Shown here: positions 12,730 through 25,789 of the stretch, one piece after another | Position numbering within the stretch: position 1 is the stretch's first letter | How the letters are laid out: every line of letters starts with the position of its first letter | Source of the DNA: Pelargonium tetragonum | Lineage: Eukaryota > Streptophyta > Magnoliopsida > Geraniales > Geraniaceae | Reading direction: 5' to 3' | NCBI GenBank assembly: GCA_036897445.1 | Contig: JAYMTL010000042.1 | Location: forward strand, 1-64,000 | DNA: 64,000 bases | Program-made: the position numbers and the translations under genes | Notes under the pieces: generated by a model | Database searches by the model: none | Seen by the model: only the letters and a program-made list of their open reading frames with translations | What the model was told of the DNA's origin: nothing

Positions 12730-14825
12730 TTGAATAATGGTAAACAATAAGTTTTACGCTATTCTTCTAATTACGGGCATTCCTTTTGCTCGGTTTACCA
12801 AATAGGAGTCCCTTATCTAGGCGGGATTCCAAAAAGGAGTACTTTTAAACCAGGTTACACAACCTTTATGACGGTACTTGCACTATTGTTCTAACTAAAG
12901 GGTCCCGTTTTACTACAGTAATAGAAAACAATGATTTTATCTTATATAATCCATACCAGAAAGCCTCTCATACTAAACTCAGATGAATGTATATTATAAT
13001 AAAATACAGAATACAGAAGTCGTTCCTTCTTAGAAAGAAATTCTAATGAAAACCTCAGAAAAAGGAACTCTAGAGGAAAATCGGGTATCTAATTTTTGGA
13101 AGTAACGAGAACATTTGACTTTGGATATCAATATCTCCCACCGGACATAGTATAATCTGAATAGATCCCACCCATCTGATATAATGCACACAATCCTTGT
13201 ATAGAAAAAATTGACTTGTCGAGCTAAGTCTCTCTAAATTAGAAGTTTTTCAGAATAGTCGGTAGCTTTGGGCATTGACTTTATAGCTTTATAGCATTCA
13301 GCATTGTTCAGTCGCGCTTACTATGGTATAGACTCTAAATACTGAATAATATTCATAACCTTTTTGAGATAGACATTAAAAGAGAGGAGTCAGCAGGATT
13401 AATACGAAACACCAGCAGCTAGGCAGTAGTTACATAAGAAGCTATCCCCTACATGTCATAGAAAGCACAGGCAAGAATGAAAAGGTGGATTGGGTCTAAC
13501 CTAACGCGGTTCTTTACCTAGGTTTCCGCTTTTAAAGAATATAGGATACTAACTAGATTTTGGCACAACTCCCATAATTAGATACAAAGGAATTTTCTTA
13601 CACAAAAACCTTAAGAATAAAAAGAAGGCTGGGTTTAACAGAGCTGCTAAATAAGTCGGCGAGTGCTGCGCAGAAATAGAATGTCAACTATAAGGGCCCC
13701 CTTGAAAAGTTTTCTTCTCTATATTATGATACAAGTACGTCTTAACCATAAAGGGCAAAGAGTTGCTTGTTCCTAGGTTTCTAATTCTAAAGTAATTTGT
13801 TTCCGGTTTAAGTTTTTCAGAAGGGTTTCTAGTCGAGTACAAAATCGAGTTATTTAGGTAATAAAGCAAATAAGAAGCCTGTTATAGGGTTTTAAGAGAT
13901 CCGGAGTTGGGTTAGTTGCTTTTGTATTCCTTTGCTTTGCGGGGTTTCCGATTCATGAGATAATAAAGGGGAATTTTTCTTGCTGTTGCTTATAACGTAA
14001 GTGTGTTTATTCAGATGTCTTAATCCCCCCACGCTACACGCTGCAGCTTGGAAGAGGAGCTTATCTATGTACTATAAAAAGGCCTACTCCTCTCTAAGTA
14101 ACAACAGAATAGAATATAGAATAAAGGTAGTAATCCTTGACAAGTAAGAATTTCTTAGTCAATAAAGGTTTCGTGAGTAAGGAGCTTTTTCTATTTGTAT
14201 ATTTGTATTCTAGTTAAAAGGCAGTAAAGTGAAAGGAATACAAAGACTAATAAGAGGCTTGTTAGGTATAAAGGAACAAAATCTTAGGTAGGGAATAGAG
14301 ACTCCGTCTTGGGATTCTAAGGAACTGTCTAACAAATCCGTAAGAATAAGAATTCGATTTGTTAGGGAGGGGTTAATAACTTGATTTTCTGGTAAATATA
14401 ATATACTCTTGTTGCACGTTTTATAGTTAGCAAGAATAAAATACAAATACAGATATTTGTAGCGTAACAAAGTAAGTCCTTTAGTTGCTTTCTTATAAAG
14501 TAAGCCCTAACTATCTGACGACTGAAAAATTAAGGAAAAACCCAGGGAATATTTGCTCTAAAAGCCAAAAGGGGGTTTCGGGCTCTTAAGTCTGTTGGCT
14601 ATAACAAACTTTCAAGAGGAATTGTGGTCCTTATTTTAGTACCAATATAGGTTGGATATTACAAGTTTTTGTTTTCGGTAAACCTTAGCATACAAGGGAT
14701 TTTAAAGTCAGGGTATTCTAGCTTCTAAGAGACAAGGTATAAGAAGTTAATAATTAAGTCAAGGTCAAGAATTGTTGTGTTCCTATAACGTGTAAGTAAG
14801 TAAGTATAGCTAAAACTACTACCTC

Positions 14826-14845
14826 CTTCGGAAGCCTTCCGTCGG
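14826..14845 (-). repeat. GC-rich repeat core, copy E
   Basis: Read on the minus strand this is CCGACGGAAGGCTTCCGAAG, identical in 19 of 20 positions to 52544-52563 on the plus strand. Its surroundings (CTTACC before, GGAGGTA after, minus strand) resemble the core of the longer repeat at 62688-62718. It lies beside low-complexity sequence, as do the other copies. The core is itself partly palindromic (CGGAAG/CTTCCG), so it can form a hairpin. Confidence 0.6.
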
Positions 14846-15930
14846 TAAGACGCCTCTCACGTATCTCTAAGGTTCTATCCTCTATATACGGATAGCTACT
14901 AAACCAGGAAGAATTATCCTTATCTTATATTATTATTACTGCCTATTACAATATCTAACCCATAACTAAGTAAATACTAAACTAACTAAAAAAACACAAG
15001 GTAAACAGACCACTCTTATGTCCTATCCTAGCTCCTCCAACAATTCGGAATATAGAAAACACGTAAAGGAATTGTCAAATTGAAAAGAAAGGGATGAATA
15101 AGGATATATCAAAGTTTAGAGTTCCTATCTATCTTCTTGATCTAGTGATAATAAGTTAAGGAATTAGCAAAATTCCTAGCAACTTTTTTTGTTAAAATCT
15201 TCGAGGCTTTACAAAAGGTATAATAACTAAATTAAGCTGCTTGTAGTAAAATAGAGTATGATTTTCCTAACCAATTCTAGGAGTTTCCAGTACCATAGGG
15301 AATATATTCATAATTAAAAGGGCACCTTTCTTTTTTTGCTGCTTTGGACTACCCATTATGTCAACGGCTGTCTTAATATGTAAAAGGGGAGAGATTCCTC
15401 GGAAAGTCGATAGATAAGGTATATTGCAACAGGTATCCCCTAAATTAAATACTAGAAGTGTCAGGCTTTCTATAGACAAACAATTACAGTTTAAAGTAGA
15501 AAAACTAGCTTTATGCTTTGCTTGCTTTCAAAAGAAAGTTATAAAGAAATCAAAGCCCCTTACTATGGGATATTGGGATATATTAACTAGAGGAGACTTC
15601 TTTTAAGTAAGCCAAGGGTTTGGTGATTGCAAAGCGAATATACTTCTTGTGTTCTAATGAAATCAAAATCCAGGGTATCTCGTTTAAAACGAAAAACCCC
15701 TTATGGAACTACAAGAGCTTCTGATATAAGGTTAAATTAAGGCAAAGTGTGAGCTTTATACGTATACGGGTTTCAACCTACAACTTTATTTAAGGAGACT
15801 CCTTGGATCCTAAAAAAGGATTGACTTTGCTGATACTCTATGTTAAAAATACTAAAGTAAGTACATCCTCTATTTAACTCTCCTTAATTACCCGAAAAAG
15901 CCTTGGAATTGACCAGACTGAGTTTCCACC

Positions 15931-15949
15931 TCTGAAAAGAGCTTTCAGA
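15931..15949 (+). other. Hairpin
   Basis: TCTGAAA (15931-15937) and TTTCAGA (15943-15949) form a perfect 7-bp stem with loop AGAGC. It lies just before the tRNA-like sequence at 15957-16003, which is on the opposite strand, so in that direction the hairpin would follow the tRNA-like RNA. Confidence 0.4.
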
Positions 15950-15956
15950 AGTCTTA

Positions 15957-16003
15957 CTTTGAACCTATTACATTAATGTATGCTCTACCACACTAGAAAA
16001 AGC
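15957..16003 (-). tRNA. Degenerate tRNA-like sequence
   Basis: On the minus strand the segment shows the D-arm signature GTGTGGTAGAGCA with GCTT (16000-16003) able to pair with GAGC across an enlarged loop. A palindromic TACATTAATGTA sits in the anticodon position, followed by ATAGGTTCAAAG, which looks like the 5' side and loop of a T-arm. The anticodon loop cannot be placed with confidence and the T-stem 3' strand does not pair. An acceptor is doubtful: only AGTC upstream and GACT downstream match. It may be a pseudogene or a tRNA with small insertions; amino-acid identity is not assigned. Confidence 0.25.
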
Positions 16004-17929
16004 TTTAGGACTGAGGTAATGCAATTAAGCTTTGTATTATGATGCAACCCTGGTAAAAAAAAGACAATTTACTTACGGAACTACTATAAAAGGAACCCCG
16101 GGTAGAAACCTTCACAATATAATATCAGAGTTTCACACTCAATATTAAGCTGTAATTTGACTCCTTAATTTGTATAACTACCCAGCGGAATAAATATTCT
16201 AAATCAAGGTAAGGCCCCTTTAAATTTTATTAATACTTGAGCTCTCTTAAATTAAGATTTAGTCTATTTGTACCCAGTAATTTTAGCGACTCTTTAAATC
16301 CGTTTATAGTTACTCTTAATTTATTATATATATAATGTGACTAGGTTTGAACACCTTTTGCTTAAAAACGGAGATAATATATAAGCTACGGGTCGCTTCA
16401 ACATAAGAAGAAATCCGGTCTTTATAAAACTTGTTTAAAAAAGTCCCCTTACCCTTTATCTTTAAAGACTCAAAATCTTTTATAATACTACTTACTTAAA
16501 AACGCTTTAAAGGGCTCTGAATTCAGAACAACTCCTTAATAATTAACAAGAAACCGAGTCCATAAAAAAAACTCTCGCTAAAAAGGGGAACTCATTACTA
16601 AAAAGAAAGTGAAATACAGTCTTTTTTTAGATAAGCGCAGATGGATTTGAGCTCCTCTTAAGAGTATAGATAATGTGCTTGGAGCTGTCCCTTGTATTAA
16701 AATCTTACTCGTTCTTATCATCTTATCATAGAGTCGTTAGGATTACAAAAGTAAATGCTTGTATTTAAATCGAGTATACCTAAAAGTCACTAAAATTGAG
16801 CCCTAGTTTTATATAAGTTTCTTTTTAAAGAGTAACCCTTTTTTTAATGCCTATTTAGCGATGCACTAAACAAAAATAAGACGAGTTTAGAGTTTGCTAA
16901 AAAAGTCCTCTTTTTGTATAATTAAATTAAAAAGCCCTTAATTTAGATTTTTTAATATTCAGTTATTTACACTAAGCTTACCCCCGATTCTTCTTTAAGA
17001 AGCAAGAGTCTTTCGCACTATATAAAGAGCTCTCTCTCGCTTTGCTCACCCACTTAATATCCAAGTTAACTGCAGGCATAGATGTCTTTACTTGTCTTGT
17101 CCTAAAACTAAATACCAGTTCCTTTGAGGTTCCTGGCTAAAGAATTTTCTTTTCCATGAAACAGTCGAGTTTTAGGGTATTCCTGTACTTACTTAAAGAA
17201 TAAGTTAAACTTACTGCGGGCTCCCCCTGGATAACTACAGGATAACCCAGTAGAATTTATGCTGTAATATTGACAAAGTAACTGATCAATATCTGGCAGG
17301 AAACCCCAAAACTACGTATACGTACTCGTGGAGAAGAGTTTGATTTAAACAACCGGACCCATCTGCCTTTTGTATTACCTGTTTTTATTAACTAGGAGAA
17401 TATTTCATTTACTTAAATTAACCCTTAGTATTAAAAAAGGATAGTCTATCTGTTTTCTATTATCTTTTTCAGATAAAGTCATAAATCGTCTTGAACTATC
17501 TTATTTCTTATTATAGCTGCGTTATTTCACCTAACTTAACGTTCTAAGCACTAGAAATAAGAAAATATTCCTTTAATAGAAAGCAAGGGGAATAAGATTG
17601 TTTATCTAAAGCCTTATCTTATACTTGATCATACTGATTAATATCAAGAAGAGTCTCTCTTTTAATAAACTAGGGATGAGACAATTAAATCCGAGCCTTA
17701 TTTAATAAGTAAATTAAGGCTTTGACAAAGATCATTCAACAAAAAGAGAAAAACCAAGTGCTCCACCGCTTACATTACGCGTCAACCTAGACCCAAATAG
17801 TAAGTAGTAAGATTTTGGCCCTCCCTTCGAAATTCACTCATCCCATGTCCGAACTCAAGTGAGGAGCTCCTCTTGCACAACCTCCATGACACCTTTCCCG
17901 ATCCTATTGTATTGTAGCTAGATTCTTGT

Positions 17930-18120
17930 AAAATGTTGCTTATTGTCTTATTACTCTTTGTATATTTATTCTATTAAGTAAGCATTAATGGAATAAAAGT
18001 GTATAATAGATAGTAATAGGTGTAGAGAGTTATAGTACTTTGTTCTAATTGGAATAGTATAATTAAGGCAGCGTATAAATAAATAGTATAGACTGTATAA
18101 AGGCATATTACTCTTGTTCC
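17930..18120. other. Low-complexity island
   Basis: About 190 bases of short A/T and pyrimidine or purine runs, with words like TATTCTATTAAGTAAG and GTATAATAGATAGTAATAG. GC-rich palindromes are absent, unlike both flanks. Similar islands lie at about 21.42, 42.5, 46.74, 50.5 and 60.4-62.8 kb. No gene is seen. Confidence 0.45.
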
Positions 18121-18907
18121 CTGGGTTTATCGATCGAGAGGACGGAGCCCTTGTAATAGTCTTTCTTACCGACTGACACGTAGTAAAGGAGGTAAACCAT
18201 GTAGTATTCCGATTGTGTATTCATGCTCTATATCCCCAACATCTATATCTACGGACTTCTTCGACTTACCTGGCCTAGTTGTTGTTTTAGCAGGAACAGA
18301 AGAAGGAGCAAGAAAAGGACTTGGTGCTATAGCTAACTGCTAGATTTTTCTTGTTTTTAAGAAAGCTCTCTAGTAGTATTCTACAATCAAAATTGTAATA
18401 AAACGAAAAATGAATATAAGAGATAACAAGTCCAAAAAAGGGAGTTATGCTTTGATTTGAGAATAAATGTAAACTACCTTAAAGCATAATTTGCAGAAAT
18501 TAACAACTTTTACTAGATAGAGTATCTTCCTTGTATATACCTCCGAGCTTGTCAACATAAGGGTACATAACTAGACTTTATTGGAATGGGAATCATCATT
18601 CTATCATCTGAACGAAATGCACTCCGAAACGGTAAGTCGAATAAGGAACTAAGTCTATCCAGTTCCCTTTTCATACGAACAAGCAAGGGAATAAAATTCT
18701 TGGGTATTCTCTAAACGCTGGGGGAATGCCTGAGAGACATCTTTTCCTTTTGAACAAATAAATAGTATCCTTTTCTTTAATGTAATAGGCAGTCCTTTAC
18801 TAGCAGACCCATGTCTTTTATTCTATCCCGGTAAGTTTGACTTGAAAATTATTACGAAAATTTAATTTGAGCAACAGTTCTGGTTCAACCCAATACAAAA
18901 AGTACTC

Positions 18908-18938
18908 CTTAAAGAGCTAAGCTGGTATGCTCTTTAAG
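18908..18938 (+). other. Strong hairpin, 10-bp stem
   Basis: CTTAAAGAGC (18908-18917) and GCTCTTTAAG (18929-18938) pair perfectly over ten bases around the 11-nt loop TAAGCTGGTAT. It is not followed by a T-run, so a bacterial-type terminator is not indicated. It may be a processing signal or a relic of an inverted duplication. Confidence 0.55.
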
Positions 18939-21419
18939 CAGAGTTCTTAAAAATTCGTGTGAGTTTCTTACCCTTTCTAAATAGACACTCTGGAGAGCTA
19001 TCCCGGAATTTGTGATCCATAATAGATATCGACTTTGAACTTATAGAACGTATAACCTTATTACTAGAAGAGGTATTCAAGGCAGTTGCCCTAGATTTAA
19101 GTTAATTTGTACTCTGTTTGAGGTCTCGCAATAAAGCAATCGAAAGGGAGGGGGAAACTGCCGTACTAACTAAACTTATCCTTTTACTACAGGAAGTAGT
19201 AGATTCCAATACAAATACATATTCTTCCTAATTTTGTTTAGAGGGGCTTGCCTAAAAGAATGCTATATAAAAACTCTTTCCGTAGAAGTCGTTTGCCTTA
19301 GTGTTCAGTATAAGAAGGGGCCTTTTAACTTCTTTCTTTGAATATAGGCCCTTTCGTTTATAGGGATTCCATGAGAAAAGCCATGTGACTCCAATCTCGC
19401 AAGAGTGTAACATGCGACTTTATCTTATAAATTCTGGTGCTACAAGTAACTGAGAGCTGTTTTGAAAGGAATTTAATTCGAGGGAAGCTCCCTTTTTAGT
19501 TTTTAGCAGGATGCCTATAATATCTTTTGTTTAAGAGGAAAGTTTTCCAAAATGAAACATGTATCGGAGCGGTTGTTTAAACGAAAGGTGATAGTAACTA
19601 CTTAACCGGCGTGCCCTTTGGTAGGTAGGGGCGTTCCGTAGCAGAAATAGCGGTAGGAAATCCCCCGTTTTTTCTTGTAAGTCTATTATCTCAAACTTAA
19701 GCCGAACCTATTTTACTAAAAACTTCTAATCGAAAGGTATATAATGTACACGCACTTACTTAAAGGTATGCCCTGTGAAGTTTATAAGCGGAATTCCCTT
19801 TTCTTAGTTTATCCTTACTACATTTGAGTTCGAAGAAGGGGCACTTTTCCTATATATAGACTCCCAATGGGTCGAAAGTTTTTAAGTTAAGTCTCAACCT
19901 TCACTAAATAAATATCCATTTGTAGCATATCATATAAAGGGTCCTATTCCTAAAAAGGAGAGGGCTTTCTAATGAGTCGAATTTAGGCGCATGAGGTCCT
20001 AATATAATAGGCGGCTATAAAAAACAAGAACGGATATCCATCCCGGAAATGGAGAAGCGAAGCTCTAATCGTAACGCCTCTCCTTGTAGATTTCATAGAC
20101 TAAATAAGAAGCACAAGCTAGCATTTTTTGCTTTAGGCAAGTTCGAGATATTAAAATTATTATACGTGCATCGTTCAGTATATAAGTAGATAATAGGGTA
20201 TTTAATTAAAGGTTCTTCGTAAGACCTAAGTTTTCTAGCTAGAAACAAGGATTTCCTTTTGCAGACCTTGGCCTTATTTAGCAGGCTTATAAAAAGAATC
20301 AAACAGCTTCTTAAGTCCTCTTATTATTAGATTAGAACCCTAGGCTGGCACCATTTTCTTGCTGTTCTAACTTGTAAAACCCAACCTCTATTCTATTGGA
20401 AATGCTTCATTTTAAGTTAAGAACAAGGCTCTCAAGTAGCTTCTCAATTCTTTATAGCCTATTATAACCTGTTAACTTCGTCTGACAAAGAAAAAGAAGA
20501 ACCTATCCGTAAATAACTCGTTTTTATAACCCCGCTCCTTTTGGGTATGGGTTTTGCAGCCTGTAGCTAATATCTTTTTCTTCTACCCCCCTAGCTTTAA
20601 AAGAATAACACTCTGGTCTGGTTTACCTAAATGCAATTATTGCAACTAAATCTAAGGAAACCCTGTCTAGTTTTACGCGGTTATATTAAATTCTCGGTGA
20701 TCCTAAGGAAACACCTTACAAAAAACGAGCCTTCCTTTAACTCTAGCTAAACTAAAGAGGCAAAAGCTTGTCTTTTGTTAGTTACTTAACGGGTGCCCGT
20801 ACCCTGTACTCGAAATACTTAAACAAAAGCTCCAAGATAATGAATGCAAATTAATTTGAAAAAGGGTTCTTAGTTTTCTCTAGAATGCCTTTTATTGCCA
20901 GCTTAGCTACCTTAGGCTTTCCCATCTGAGAAGCCCTTTTGTGCGATTTCCTACATGCTTTATTAGCTACAAGGGAGACGTGAGTTCAAGTCCTATCCTA
21001 TTCTTTTCAGTTCTTTATATTCTCTAATAAATTTTGAAAGTTTTATTATTGAAAAAACTTGAAATCAAAGGAACGTAAGAGCAACCCCTTACCTCGGTTC
21101 TTGTCTTTTCCCGGAAAACGAGGCTTCCTGTCTTTAACTACGAACGAGAATAGGAAAGCCTTCATTACCCTAACTTACTTAACTTTTTTGGCTTTCTAAG
21201 GAGGTTGTTAAGACTTTCTATTCTAAAGCTACTTATGCACTAGGGAAGATAGCTATTGGGTTATAGGATTTCCTTATTTCTTACTTGTTACTGTATAGGG
21301 GGCAGAACCTTATAGAGACTTGAGAGCTAGACTCTTCTGGATACCCGCACCCATATAGGGGTCCTATTGTTGGGAGCTTATCCTTCCTATCTTATTCTTA
21401 TAGGGATTCCAGGGGAGTC

Positions 21420-21560
21420 TCTTGTTAGGGATAGAAGTATAGAAGTTTGTATACATATACTCTAATCTATTAGTATTTATCAACTAGTAAGATAAATAGA
21501 CTATATAATAATAGGTATATTAGATAGGCAGTTCTATTCTTCTTAAGGTATAGTCCTCTT
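21420..21560. other. Low-complexity island
   Basis: About 140 bases of short repeated words around ATAGAAGTATAGAAG and TAATAATAGGTATATTAGATAGG. It has the same texture as the islands at 17.93 and 50.5 kb. No gene or clear internal repeat unit is seen. Confidence 0.4.
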
Positions 21561-21724
21561 AAGAACTTGACTTATCCTCGACATCTATATTCGACTTACT
21601 TGCTTTCCTTAGAGCTATACCCTGTCTTTCTTGAAATACCTGGCTGTATTCGTATCTCAGTCAGACTCTAAATCTTCTTCTTAACCTCTCTTCTTAGGAG
21701 CTGCACTCCTTGTAATTATACATT

Positions 21725-21744
21725 AATAAAGGGCTTCGCACCTT
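21725..21744 (+). repeat. 20-bp dispersed repeat, copy 1
   Basis: AATAAAGGGCTTCGCACCTT matches 38930-38949 in 19 of 20 positions, same orientation, 17 kb apart. Flanks differ, so this is a short independent repeat and not part of a longer duplication. Confidence 0.7.
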
Positions 21745-22476
21745 AAAATACCCGTAAATTAGAGACTCTTCTCAAGTAGAGTAGCCCAACCCTGGACAGC
21801 GTACCTTTCTCTTCCGTCAAACTAGAACGTAGTCTGTACTTTATCAGAAGGAGGCTTTTTCATATACTACAACACAACCAAAAGTAAGAAGAGCGAGTTT
21901 CTTTTTGCCTAGTATTAGTAATAGAGTCCCCTTAAGAAAAAGACCTATATTAGTAGAATTTTACAAAAACTTTGTTTGCTGCATGAAGACCTTAACCCCG
22001 GTTTTTAAGTAAACGAGATAAAAAAGAAAGCAATAATTAAACAAGGAGTTCCTCAGCTTTAGGATCTCACTTCTGTCAGGGAAAAACCCTCTTTTGTACG
22101 ATTCCTCAGTTAAAAATACGGACTTCGTATAGGGGTTCTTGGAGGAAAAAGACTCGCTGTAAGTGCTTTAATATTTAATACCCTAAGCCTAAGATTTAAA
22201 GAACTCCGGATATTATTATTTAATAATGTAGAAAAAAGCTCCGCGCTTCTCTACTCTATTTTGCCGAGGACCCGTACTCTTTTGAAATTCTATTCTGCTC
22301 CCTGATTGGTAGATGTAGTGAAGGTAAATATACTATAAATAAGAGTAATAAATCAACTCCACTTAGTACCCCCTATAGAAAGCAAGACTTGTTAGATTTT
22401 TTTTAGTCCTCCCTTAAATACTTCTTATACAGCTCTTCTAATTGTATTTATTACAAAAACTAAGTGTCTTGCTAGT

Positions 22477-22494
22477 TAAAGGAATAAGAAAACC
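22477..22494 (+). repeat. 18-bp dispersed repeat, copy 1
   Basis: TAAAGGAATAAGAAAACC is identical to 33264-33281. Similarity continues weakly downstream in both (CYTGT then TATTTT), suggesting a longer, diverged unit of about 30 bp. Confidence 0.65.
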
Positions 22495-24359
22495 CTGTCT
22501 ATTTTAAAGGTATCCGTTTTAAAAAAGCATTTTGAAGATACTAAAAGGTTCCGTGCTTCATATTATGTAACAAATCTTTCAAAAAGTTTGGGTTATTTGA
22601 CCCTTTTTATCCCAATAGAGGGGCCTCTAGAAATATAAGTAGTCCTTTTCGTAGATTGTAGATAGGTAACACCAATACTAAAAATTGAAAAATCAAGAGT
22701 TAAAAAAAGAGAGTCCGGGATTCCTAAAAGCCGCAACACAACCTGGATCTAAATAAAATAATCTAAGTTGTTATGATAAAAAAGAGGACCAAATTCTCGT
22801 GCGTTAAAACATGGGTTAAGACCCACTTATGTACGGATATATTCTTAAATTTACGTCAGTTTTTATTAATGACCAGATTAGTCTGAGAACTCATTTGTAT
22901 AATATCCAATGGAAACTCGAAATCCTAAGAGCTTTTTTGGATTCCAAAAGGGGTAACATTCCTATACTAAGGGAGAATTAAAAAAACAACCTTACTAATA
23001 GAGTTTAAGTCCTACAAAGTTGAGGTTTCTTAGATTCGGTAGACATTTCTATTTGTTAAATTCTGCTTATTAGTTTTTAATAAGACAAAGTATACTGTGT
23101 TAGACGGGAGGTTACCGCACCTATAAAGTCTAGGAAAGACTTGTATTCTATGGGACTTCCTTTATCTAAGAAGTATGACTCCTCTGTAAGGAAGTTGCAC
23201 ATATACGCACGAGCTAATATTTAGTTTAACTATAGAAATACGTTATGAAGCCTCCTCGAGAAACCAAGGTTGCCTGTTGCTTTTTATCTGTTCTACTTGA
23301 CTTCGGTATCTTACTGAGTTATCGGACTAGAAAAATATTGAGTACTTTTTTGTTCCCTATTTTGACTTAAGAAAAAGATATACCTTACAGACTAGACTTG
23401 TCCTTCTAATTTCTAATAAAACAGCTACTTGATATGTCTCTCAAAGGAGCTCCCGTTTTAGTGTTACCGTAAAGTCTACTATGAAAAAGTGCGCCTTATG
23501 GATTCTAAAAATTAGAAACTAAGAGCGTTAGTTAGGTTGTATAAAAACCGGTTGTCATTACACAGAGAAGCCCACATGGGTCATAAATGCCTGCTCAAAA
23601 CCTTATCTTCTTAAAGCAGGAGGATTTTTTCTCATTATTGAAGGGGCATAGTCCTAATCCCAAGTTTTCCGTGTTTACTAGAGGAAGGGGGACAAGGTAG
23701 CCCTAACTTTTGAGGAGAAGGCCCTGGTCAGATAAATAATAAAGATTGACTTTGCCAGCATCCACTATATTATACAATTACCTATAAATGCGAAGTTGCA
23801 TGCCTTTATACCTATACTAGCGTAAATTAAGAAACAACCCTATTTAATTAGGAAAGCCTATTTGTAACTGTAGACCAGGATCCCCTTTTCAGATTTCAAA
23901 AGACTACTTTTTCTTATCCCAAGGATTCTGTCCTTTATATATAGAACCCCTTTCTCCTCTTTGAAATGTACTTTTGGAGAGTATTCCTTCTTCTACTCGA
24001 AATCGTTTAATATCAGATGGGTTAACACTAAATAGAAAAGGCTAAATTATTTTCGAGCGAGGTTTATACAAGTATACAAATTACTACGAAAAGTAACCAA
24101 AACTCTTGTAAATTCCTGGTGGATTTGCTTATGACAAGTAATAACAAAATACCCTAAATAAAGGGGTCCATTTTGAAAGGGCGGAGTTAAAACTACATAT
24201 ATAGAATCTAATTGCTACTAGCAACTTCAACAGAATTTACCAAGAATCTTGTGTCACTCTTAGGAATTCTTGTTCACGTTTAGTAGATGGTTAATCTTAA
24301 TATAGGGTATCGCTATGTATCCAAGGGGGTTTTAGGCATAAATATTTTATATCGAGCTT

Positions 24360-24373
24360 CGCGTTAGAACGCG
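24360..24373 (+). other. Short GC-rich palindrome
   Basis: CGCGTT and AACGCG flank a 2-nt centre AG, a perfect 6-bp inverted repeat. It lies 33 bases before the larger structured element at 24407-24496. Confidence 0.5.
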
Positions 24374-24406
24374 GCGGCTGTAAAGAGTTCAGTCAGTGGT
24401 TCAAAT

Positions 24407-24496
24407 GGTGTTAGCGTCTGGGTTTTTTATAGGTTATGTCAATAGAAATAGTCCAGATTTCATAACTCTGGATGAAAAAGTCCCAGAACTAACACC
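24407..24496 (+). other. Structured RNA-like element with nested stems
   Basis: GGTGTTAG (24407-24414) pairs with CTAACACC (24489-24496). After a small internal loop TCTGGG (24417-24422) pairs with CCCAGA (24482-24487), giving 14 pairs closing a 59-nt interior. Inside, CCAGA and TCTGG (about 24453-24457 and 24467-24471) form a second hairpin whose loop holds TTTCATAA, like a Met anticodon arm. GTTATG (24433-24438) could instead pair with CATAAC (24461-24466), giving an alternative fold. The bases just before and into the outer stem (GTTCAAATGGTGTTAGCG) resemble a tRNA D-arm. It may be a small RNA, a rearranged tRNA-Met or a relic of an inverted duplication. No known ncRNA family was recognised. 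Confidence 0.4.
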
Positions 24497-25725
24497 CTAT
24501 ATTAATCTAAATTTGATGTGTAAATACCTTAGAGAGCAAGTATCCCAAAATGTCGGAAATTTATAAGCTACCCCCGTAATATACTGGTTCTTCGATGACA
24601 CATTTGTATATTAATTCTTACTGATCTACTACCCCCTCACACTTCCTGGTTATGACTTAAGTAAAATATGCCCTCTTTCAGGATTTCTTAAGTGCTCCTT
24701 CTTTAGGACCGTATAATCCAAGCAGTAACTCGTAGGAGGAGCGCCCCCTTAACAATAGGCTTTCAATTGATTCTTACCCTGAATTTTTCTTATATTACAG
24801 GATCCTGCTTCTTTTAATTTCCTATGGGCTAAAATAAAACAATATGAGAACTTTTGGAACCTTCACAAATGAAAACAATATTTTTATTAAATAAACCTCC
24901 TAAGTGCCGAAACAGCAAAAATGAGTAAAGTATATTTAGTACAAAGGGATTCCACTTTTGCATTTTGCTCAAATATAGGGTATCTTAGAGGCCCTACTAC
25001 GTAAAAAATAATAATACTAAAGAGCATCCTTTTTATAATCATCACATAGATAATAGGAACTTTAGAGTAGGATCTTAATGAGGAGTCGTAAGGACAAGTG
25101 CAGATTAATTTATAGTGATGTCCGTAGATTTTTCAATAGCTGCTACAACCGGCGCTAAGAAGTATAAGAATAAGTATCAAAGAGGTTAGGCGTGAATCGG
25201 GGTATAGTAATATAATGTGCATAGGAGTCCAGTCTTCTATCTGTTCTAATTACTAAAGGTGTGTCTAGAAAATTAGGATCTACAGCAAGGAAGTCCTAAA
25301 GGTTATTAAGCTAAAACTCAGCTAGTTAAAAAAACTTTCTATTACAAAGGGGTATTCCCGGCTGAGGTACTTAACTTAGAGTATAAAGGTTTGGGTTAAA
25401 TTCTTCGAAATTATAGCAGAGGAAATAAGAAACTATAAGTAGGTTTACTTATTTAAGAGTCCTTTATTTTAGGCGGATCCATGTACGAGAAAACCTTACT
25501 AAATATATTAGAAAACTAAGAAGCAGTATCCTCATACAAATTTAGATGAATATACTTTGCCCATTTTTGGACGTGTTATTTCTGCAGCATTCCGCTACTT
25601 TTTTAGAAAACTTTTCGCGAGGCATGCCTAGTTTTACAAAGAGCATTTTTAATTAAAGTGAAGCCTATCCTACTCTTAAACAAATAGCTTGAGAACCTTA
25701 ATTAAGTTCTTATGGATTTCTTTTT

Positions 25726-25789
25726 AAACGTAAAGGACTTGAACCTGACTCTCTGTTTACACAGTAATATGCCGGTTACTTCCTCGTTT
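25726..25789 (-). tRNA. Degenerate tRNA-like sequence
   Basis: On the minus strand, AAACG (25785-25789) pairs with CGTTT (25726-25730) as a partial acceptor. A D-arm-like AGTA-ACCGGCATAT-TACT with the conserved GG follows. Then comes CTG-TGTAAA-CAG, which resembles a Tyr(GUA) anticodon arm with a 6-nt instead of 7-nt loop, and AGGTTCAAGTCC as the T-loop with three good pairs. The D and anticodon arms cannot both be placed with normal spacing, so the Tyr reading is tentative. It may be a pseudogene, or a gene needing RNA editing to restore a missing loop base. Confidence 0.3.

Larger units (their letters stand above)
11385..24390. other. Non-coding stretch with repeats and hairpins
   Basis: No protein gene supported. 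Embedded features listed separately are the direct repeat at 12663-12729, the repeat core at 14826-14845, a degenerate tRNA-like sequence at 15957-16003, hairpins at 15931-15949 and 18908-18938, and a repeat at 22477-22494. The low-complexity islands at about 17930-18120 and 21420-21560 lack the GC-rich palindromes typical of the rest. A GTAA microsatellite of three units lies near 14797. Confidence 0.5.

Noticed and set aside
15255-15295. Minus-strand D-arm-like TCCT-AGAATTGGTT-AGGA
   Set aside because: The D-arm shape is good, but the following bases give no valid anticodon loop and no T-arm.
20960-21000. GTGAGTTCAAGTCCTAT as a possible T-arm
   Set aside because: Pairing relies on G-U and A-C pairs and no other tRNA arm fits upstream.
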